Source: Brienomyrus brachyistius | Lineage: Eukaryota > Chordata > Actinopteri > Osteoglossiformes > Mormyridae | Assembly (NCBI RefSeq): GCF_023856365.1 | Contig: NC_064548.1 | Coordinates: 3,881,001 to 3,945,000 of the forward strand | Length of the DNA: 64,000 bases | Reading direction: 5' to 3' | Shown here: piece after piece, positions 54,440 to 63,400 of the stretch | Layout: every line of letters begins with the position of its first letter | How positions within the stretch are numbered: position 1 is the first letter of the stretch | The notes under the pieces: generated by a model | What the model saw: only the letters and a program-made list of their open reading frames with translations | The model's database searches: none | What the model was told of the DNA's origin: nothing | Program-made: the position numbers and the translations under genes

Positions 54440-57400
54440 ATAACCCCTTCAAGCTGTTTGGCCTCTCGGAGTCTGGGAACGCAATGATGTTTTGCTAGCA
54501 GAGTGGGAGGGGCTGCCAGGTTGTGGGAGGGGGCAGCGGGTATGTACAGTGTGAAGTGAGGAGCCAGGAGGAGGGGTCATGTACCAGGAAGCAGGGCTGT
54601 ATACTGTGGGGGGGGGGGGGGGGGGGTGAGGGGGGCGGTGGGGGGTGGAGGCCAGTGACCACGGCTGAACATTGTTTAATTGCATGGCTACCAGACTCAG
54701 CATAGAACACTGCCGGGGGGGTGGTCTGGTGCAGGGTGCAGACAGACCCGCCATCCCGCCGCCACACGTCCTGTCTGCGAGGGTGGTGGCGGGGTGATTC
54801 CCTTTAGTGTGGGGGTGTGCTCATAAGGCGTCTCATGTCGGCTGTTACGTAAGTGTTCACAGTCAGCTGTGCTGGAACACTCTGTGTCAGAGAGTGGAGC
54901 TATTTACATCAGCTGGGGGGGGGATGTGGTGAGAAAGACATGAAGAGCTGGCCTCCTCCACACGCGGTCAGGGGTCAGAGAGGGGGCATAGGGCAGGCCT
55001 CAGACATGCCGCTCCCTTCCACAGGGCCTTCTCACAGCTTCTGTGGCACCATGGTGCTCTGGTAGACACCTGACCTTCATCTCAACTCCCCTGTGCTTAC
55101 CCCCCTCTCCCCCACAGGGACCAGTCACTGTCTGCAATGGCCTGAGATTCCTGTTTACATAAATCCAGTCTATGGTGTACTCAGGAAAAACAGCACAGTT
55201 CCTGTCCACTTTGCGTTGGTTAGTGAGTGACTGTAACCTGGCAGAGACTTGTATTGTTCCATGGGTGACGTGATGTCAGTGTTGGAAGGGAAGGTGTGGC
55301 AGCAGAACGAACCCAAAGCTCAACAGGGCAGAGCCATAGCTCAATGGGGCGGAGCCAGAACTCAGCTGGGCGGAGCTAGAGCTCAGCAGGCCTGACGTCT
55401 GTGTCGCTATTTCTGTTGTTCTGGCACTTATGCTGCGTTCCATTTAAATCGGAGGTTAGAAGTCAGAGCTGAGAATGATGTCACACTTAACCACTTTCCA
55501 GTACATCAAATCAGAAAGCCATTTAGCAATACCAGTTCTAGCCAGGTTTATTGTTTGCCATTGTTAGCAATACCAGTTGATAACACATTATGCCGTATTT
55601 TGTGATTACAAACAACGTAGCAACGAGTCCACAGGTAGCAGTTGGACAGTATTGTGTGTATAACCGAGTTAATGGGGGACAAATAAGACATGAGTGCTAA
55701 TAAACACCTATTTATATACAGCTTCCACTTCTATTGATTTTTCAGAGTTCAGCCTCTTGAATTCTGAGGTCGAGGTTGCAGAGGTTCCTGCGACTTTCTG
55801 AGTCGGAATTCCGACTTCACGGGGCATTACAGTTGAAATTTCCAGTCCAAATGGAATACAGAATTAGCACTGTCCCACTTCCAAATTAGCCATTCTTGGC
55901 GTATGTATAATCCAGGCCATCCTTTACAGTCTGGCGGCTTTCAGGCAGGAGTGTATAAGGAAACAAACCTCATTAACGATGCAGAATGTTTTCAAAGCAG
56001 CCATTCGACGATCATTTGGCGTTCGTCACCTGTGTGTGACACTGATGTCGTGTCGTGACCGTGACTACGGCACACTTACAGGGACGGGTCACATGGGTAA
56101 TGGGTTTCCACGGCTCAGCTCCTGTGACATAAGCATGGAGGTCAGCCAGTTAACCTGCGCAATTATGTCGTATTCCTGGAGGCATTGCATCATCGGGCAA
56201 CACCCTCACCATTAGACCGTTAGAGGTCACTGGCCCGTGTGACCCAGCTGTCCCCAGAGCATCTGCGGCTGCTGTTTCACCCCAGACACACTATGATGTG
56301 TCTGCAGATCCATTGAAGCTCTGCTGAGGCCTTTAAACAGCATTTGCTAAGCCTCTGTGCCTCTTATCAGATGGTCACCTGTTAAAGCCCAGCCTTGGCA
56401 CGTCCGCAGGTCCTAGAGTAAGGCCCTTAACCCCCAGCTCCCTGGGCACCACAACAGGTGGCTCCCCTTTGCAGTCAGCTTGCTCTTACCTACAGAGCGC
56501 AAGTTGCAGAAAGCGTAAAAAGAATTTCCCCATGGAGATCAATAAAGTATCAATTATTATTATTTTACCAGCATCTCACAATGTGCTAGCAGCTCACCCT
56601 GTGCTGCACTTTTAGCACTAAGACTGTGCAATGGTGAGACTAGCCGTAAGATCATACGACCCTCTACTTTGTGTATGTGAGTGTCAGACCTGCTACTTCT
56701 GGGGCTGTATGGTCATGTGACTGGGATCATGTGACTGTGTGAACGTGGGATACAGTGTTCAGTAGATGATAATTAGTCACTGCTCTTCTGGCCTTGTAGG
56801 TGCAATGGGGAAACACTAATCTAGTTTCTTATTCTATTAATGAGGGACCATGCAGGGAGAAGAAGTAAATCAGGGTGGAATAGGAGCTGCACTGATGTTG
56901 AATCATTTTTTAGTTTCATAAACCGTGTTGGAGGACTGTGCAGAGCAGAGGGGTTCAAGTATACTTTGGATTAGTGGGTGACCGCAGCTTAGTGCATAGT
57001 TCGGTATAAAGTATAAAAACTGGGCCAAAATACTTCAGATTAAACTAATCGTTTCTTTGAGTAGAATTAAAATATTTTTTCATGAAAATCAGGGCTGTTT
57101 CTTATTCTTTTTGCCAGCCTATGTCTGGTTGTTATTTGTTTCAAAAAGCACACTGAACTCATCCATTGAAATGCTGATACCCAGCACTAATGTGATTTGA
57201 GTTGGCATGTTGCCATGTTTACCCCACATTTTTGTGTCCTACGCCCTGATACTGCTGGTTGACCTTAGAGCACGAGCTCTTGGAGATCGGTGACTATGAC
57301 GTTGTTTCCTGACTGAAGTCCTGTGCTTCCTGAGGCAGGCTTGCAGGGGCCCCCAGGAGAAGTGTCTCCGGATGGTCCCGTCATCTTCAGTCTCCATGCC

Positions 57401-60400
57401 TAGTCACTGGCTCCCATACACTGTAGTAAGATTTGGGTTAATCCCCGAATGGGGTGCAGTCATGTGAGCCGAGGGGGTCACACGCGAAATTCCCCTCCCT
57501 GCCTGTGCACGCCATGTGAGCAGGGTTTTTGTTCACGTTTTCCTGGAGTCATGAGACCATATTTGTTATCGGATGTTTGTTCGGAAACGCTTTACATTAA
57601 CTGCACCTTCATTATGCTTTTATATCACATTCATAAAACGTTCGGTACACCTTCATAATGTATTCATTAAGTATTCAGAAATCATTCATAAACATCATGT
57701 ATGTATATCATAACATCCTAACATCCCTTAACAGCTGTAATATACATTAATAACAAACATTATAATTGTATAATCATGTAATGTTTGTTATTAATGTAGA
57801 TTAAAGCTATTATGGGATGTTAGGATGTTAAGGTGTGCTTGCATGCTGCTTATGAATGTTCTATGAATGCATAATGAAGCTGCACTGAATGTTCTATAAA
57901 TGCATAATGAATGCATTATGTAGGTGCACTTAATGTAAAGCGTTACCGTTTGTTCTTTATGGATGTTGCAAGCTCCCTCATTGGCAGTTGGGCTGCTAGG
58001 TGGGCAGGGTGTTGGGGAGCCACAGGCAGAGAGCTGGCCCAGTAGGGTCCCGCCACACCCAGCCACCCCATCTGTGATGGCTGTTCTTTCTCCCCTTGAT
58101 CAGATTAAATGTAAATACACCTTTGTGCCTGTTTGTTGTCTGCGTGCCCGACCTGTGGCTTTGCCCTGTGTGGTTTTGGTTTGCATGCTGGTGAGATCAT
58201 TACCATGTAACACCTGGTACGTGCAGCGTATTCGCCAGCTATCCCTGGTTTTTTCTTGTTTATTTGTCATATGTGGTAAAAACCCGAGAGTATTAATTGA
58301 GAAAGGAAACGTGTTCACTGTCCTTGTCTCACACATGTGCCCACAAGCACGGCCCTGCAGTATGTAACCGTTCCTCGTTAAGCATGAAAACCGGCACCTT
58401 ATCGTGCATCGGTCTGATCGTGCCTGGGCCTGTTTCACATGAGACCAGCCAGGGGCTGAAACTTATCGCTGGAATCAGCAGTGAGGATGTCCCTTGGAAA
58501 GCTACCATTGAAAAGGGCCCATCTACGCTGCTTCCAGCTCTCAGCCCCCGCACGGCCATAAACAGGCAGCAGACACTCCGCAATCTACCTGAACGTTGCG
58601 GAATGCAGTGGTGTCACCCCCCTACCCCCGTTTTACTGAGTGCCCTGAATCTTGGATGCAGCCTGGGCCTCTGCCGTACCAGCAGGCATGAGGCATGACA
58701 TGCTTATGAGACGCTTCGGGAGAAGACTCAGCACTTCTGTTTGTTTATTTTATCAGATCAAACTTTTTTTTTAATTAGCTGGATTTTTCCCGCTTGCCGC
58801 ATTTCTCTGGAATCCGTTTGTCTTTCCCAGACTGCATGCTAAGTACCAGGCTCGCTCATGAGGCTGACTTTAAAGCTCTGCTTCTAAGGTGTCCTTTACG
58901 GGGATCATTCCTCTCAGCCACCCCCTCGACGGCGAAAGCTTTCTGCCATGTTTACTTCCATCTAGCGATGCCAATTCCTGGAATTTTCTGAAGAAATTGG
59001 AAATTTTCAATGGGAATTTATGGGAATTTATATTTTCCTGTACATGTAAAGGCAAACATACAAAAAGTATATTAATAAATGGAGATTCTAAAGACACTTG
59101 GATTTAGCTTAACACTTTATAGGGAATCAGCAAGTTTGTTAGTTAGCTTTTCATTCATTAGCTGGTTTGATGGATTCTTTGAGCTGTGGATGATGAGTTT
59201 TCTATCTACTTTTACAGTTTATTTTTGTATTTAAAACGACAAAATATGAACATACCACGGCTTGGCACATGTAAGCCGTAAAAAGTAGAAACCAAAAGTA
59301 GCTACAAAACTGCTTTGTAAATTGCAAAATTCCCATGGTAAAGTTACATCTGACACCATGGACGGCGTTATATTTGTACAGCTTGATTTGGTGCTGGAAT
59401 GTCACTTCCTGTGTGTTTGTCCCATGAAGAGACTCGTGGTGCTGATGTGTTTGCATGTGTTTCCCTGCAGCAGGAACCAGCTGTCGGCGCTCCCAGCGTG
59501 TGTGTGTGGCCTGCCCCTCCGTGTGCTCAACGCCAGCAACAACAAGCTGGGCTCCCTTCCTGAGGCCCTCGGCCAGCTCAGCGGCCTCATGGAGCTGGTA
59601 CGTGTGTCTGCCTGCAAGTGGCACCATGATCGCGTATGGTTGTGTGTGTGTGTGTGTGTGTGTGTATGGGGGGGGGGGGGGGGGCACAACTTTAATTGTG
59701 CACTGCTGTTTTGGTTCACAGTCTGTAGTTTACTGTGTGTGTAGCTCTGTGTTCCGGTATTGTAATGTGTGTCTGGCTGTGTTTTCAGGTTTACTCTGGT
59801 GTGTGTGTCTACTGAATATCCCCCACAATGTAATAAAACCCTGTTATTCTGACGTTGTAGGGATAATTTTTCAGGGCCCCACAAAAATCTGTGAATGCAA
59901 TCCAAAAACTAAAAATGCCAAAGTCTTGTATTTTGTTTGTTTACTTATGGTTAAGGTTAGGGCTGGGTAGGGGTTAAGGTCATCATGTTGGGATTAGAGT
60001 TTTCCCCATAGAAATGAATGAGCGGTTCAAACGAAGATATGATTACAGGTGTGTGTGTGTGTGTGGGAAGCTGCTACTGAATCACCAGTGTAGCCCTTGC
60101 TGTTGAATCTGGGGTCACCTACAACAGTCAAACTGTTCCACACTGTGAAATTTGTTAAGGTCTTTTAAAGTCTGGCAGATTGAGGGTCACCTATCCCAGG
60201 ACCTACAGTAGCAAGTGGTGGCAGCATTACATTGGTATTTCTGACCCAGGGTTACAGCTTCGTTATTTTAATCTCAGTTCTTCCTGGACGGCTGCAAGTG
60301 TGCATTTTTGAGAGTGTGGTGGGTTTTGTGAGCAGCTGTAGGTGCTGTGAATGACAGGGCAAGACAGTTTATTTCGGGATAGGCCAGCTCAACAAAACTT

Positions 60401-63400
60401 CTGGTTACAGTCACCATTCCCGCTGTTTCCTCCTGCTGGAAGCATGGTGATTGGTTGTGCGGCTGGTTCTCCAATGTTGCCATGATACGCTTCCCTTATC
60501 CGTACTGTTCACACAGGATGTCAGCTGTAATGAGCTCACCGCCCTCCCCCGCCACATTGGCAGGCTGAAGGCCCTGAGGGAGCTCAATGTGCGGAGGAAC
60601 CAGCTCTGCATTCTCCCAGAGGGTAAGTAGCCAATAGAATGGCTTTAAGAAACACAAATGAGATGACAGACCAATAGAATGGCTTTAAGAAACACTAATG
60701 AGATGACAGACCAATAGAATGACCTTAGAAACATAAATAAGATGTTTAACATTGAGGGCCTTGTAGAGCATAGAGAAGTTGATTAACAAATAAAATGACT
60801 TCAAATGCCCAGTAATGGTGAGTAATCAATCGAATGGCTTTAAAAAACTCAAGAAAGGTAAGTAACCAAAATAACTCACTTTAAAGAGGCCAAAGGAGGC
60901 AGGTGAACAGGAGAAGCTGCCTTATGGTTAGAGCAGATGAAACAGCCTGGTGCTTCAGCACCTTTCAGCATGAATGCAATAGTCTTGGCCTGAGTAGAAC
61001 ATTGTTCACCGTTGAAGAAGGGATCTCACCTTTCCTCAGAGCCCCCCCCTGTTCGATATGGGTCTGGGGGGGATTGGGCGGGGGGGTAAACTGAGTGTAG
61101 GGAGGGTTTATTTTTCCATGCATTTTTCCTGTCCTTGGCTCTGCATTTACTCCACCCAAATGGGTCATTCCAGTAGTTATGCTTTATGCTGAAATCTGAT
61201 TGGTGAAAGATGAAGTGTGACATGATCTCTGGACCATGTTGGGGGTGGGGGACTGACGGAAGGATGCATGGGGTGAAAGGTCCTGAATGAGGAACGAGAA
61301 ATATGTTTAAGTGACTTATAAATATCTGAATGTTTAACCTCTATAGTCTCTGTGGAGTGTTTAACCTTTGCTTTGACCTTTTACTTATTCATCACTAATA
61401 TCTGTTCAGGCCTTAAATGACTACTGTATGAACATTGGACTATAATTACTTCATTTTGACGAGAGTCGCCTTATTTGGATCTGAACAGAAAAGCTCTGTG
61501 GGCTCTGGGATAGTGACAGCAGTACAGATATGGAAACATCTGAGCTTCAGTGCTGCTGCTATTAATCACCAATCAAAGCCAAATAGGCTCTTTCAAGTGT
61601 TCTTACAAGTTTCAGCTCTGGAATGTGAAACATCAGCTTTGCCAACTGGTTATACTAAAATAATCTACAGGAATTGTCCCAAGGGGTTTGCTCACTTGGG
61701 ATATTTGAGGGTTAATGATGGAGTTTAATGATAGGCATTTGACTGGGAGATAAGATATTAATTGACTGCCTAAAAATCACCTTCCCCAGGGAAATCAAGG
61801 AGGAGATGAAGCCCAAATCCTGCTTCTCTTTCTCCTCAGAGTCCTCTGTCTGTCTGTAACTAGGTGTCCTTTAAACCACTGAGTACAGATAAAGACTGAC
61901 ACACAGGAACAATTACTTACAAACACCCACACTTATGCAAATACTTATGCACCTGACCCCTGCTGTAAAATAGCTCTACAGATTAATATCATGGAATGCA
62001 GTATTTCTGTACCTGACGAGGATGCCAGGGTTTTTCTGAGCAAGCGAGTCAGCTTTATGTGTCAGCTACAGGACGTGATGATTGGAAAGAAGCTCTCCGA
62101 GCCTGCATTCATTCCTGCCAAAAATGGTGGTCTTGAGTACTAAATTCAGCCCCAGAGCAGACTGTCATATGACAGTCATTTGATGCAGCCTGTATTGAGA
62201 AAAGCCTTCTTCATCTCCTCAAAGGTGCGAATGCTCTCCCTCTGCTGAAGTGGTACCCTCTGTGTCACCCCTGGAATCACCAACATAGATTTTCTCTAGA
62301 GGGCTTAAGGTCAACATGAGCTGGTCTTGTTGCTGATCCTGTTTCTGTTACTGCTCTTGCTGATATACCTGCTCTTGCTACTACAGCGGTGTTCGCAGAC
62401 CTAAGCACTCAGTCACAGCCATTGGCTAGTTTGACTCGTGTTCAGAGGTCCCTGTCAGTTCATGTGTGGCGCTCCCTTTGTGGAACAACTGTGTTGCCTG
62501 CTGACTCAGCAGCTTGGAAAACGTAGCTGGGGTGGGGTGGGGGGGGGGGTTAAATATGTTTTACCATGTCAGTGATGGCTTTGATGGTGTCTCTGTGTCA
62601 GACCCTGTGTCATTACAGTAGCCTTTGATACGCATCACAGTCATTAAACATGAGTGAGTATGGCATCCCTTCCAGGATGTCCCTTGCCCTGCGCTGCCTG
62701 GATAGGCTCCAGGGTGGAGTTTAGGGTGGATAAATGGATGGATGGTCTTAGAGGTGTGTTAACAGATCCTCGTCTCCTCCCAGGATCAAAGCCTGACCTC
62801 CCCTCTGCTCTCCACCCTTCTTTACCCTCCTCTCCTCTCATGTCTTCTCTTCCTCCCTTCCTCTCCCCTCCTTCCCTCCCCTCTTCTCTGCTCTTCTCTT
62901 CTATCCCAACCCCTCCCCTCTCATCTCCTCCTCTTTACTCTGCTCTTGTCTCCTCCCTTCCCCTCTCCTCCCCTCCCCTCTCCTCCCCTCCTCTCCTCTC
63001 CTCTCCTTTCATGTCCTCCCTCAGATCTGGCAGAGCTTCCCTTGGTGAAATTTGACTTCTCCTGCAACAAAGTGTCCACCATCCCCATCTGTTACAGGAA
63101 GATGGTGCAGCTGCAGTCCCTGCAGCTGGAGAACAACCCACTGCAGAATCCGCCTGCGCAGGTTGGCAGAGCCCGCACATACCGCTGTCTGCTTCTCCCA
63201 GTCTCACTGCTGGTGCTATGGCGTGTTTGTCTATGAGATCTGCTCATTATTCCTGCTGCTCCCACATAGATCTGCACCAAAGGGAAGGTGCACATATTTA
63301 AGTACCTGACCATGGAGGCATGTCGCCATGACAAGGGCTCTGAGCTACTCTACCTGCCCGTGATGGAGAGGCTAAATCTGCCCCGGCCGGCAGCTGGAAG

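Noticed and set aside
57963..58698. Overlapping plus-strand frames of 133-134 codons in lrch1 intron 2
   Set aside because: No splice-site support, no family similarity, composition like the surrounding intron.
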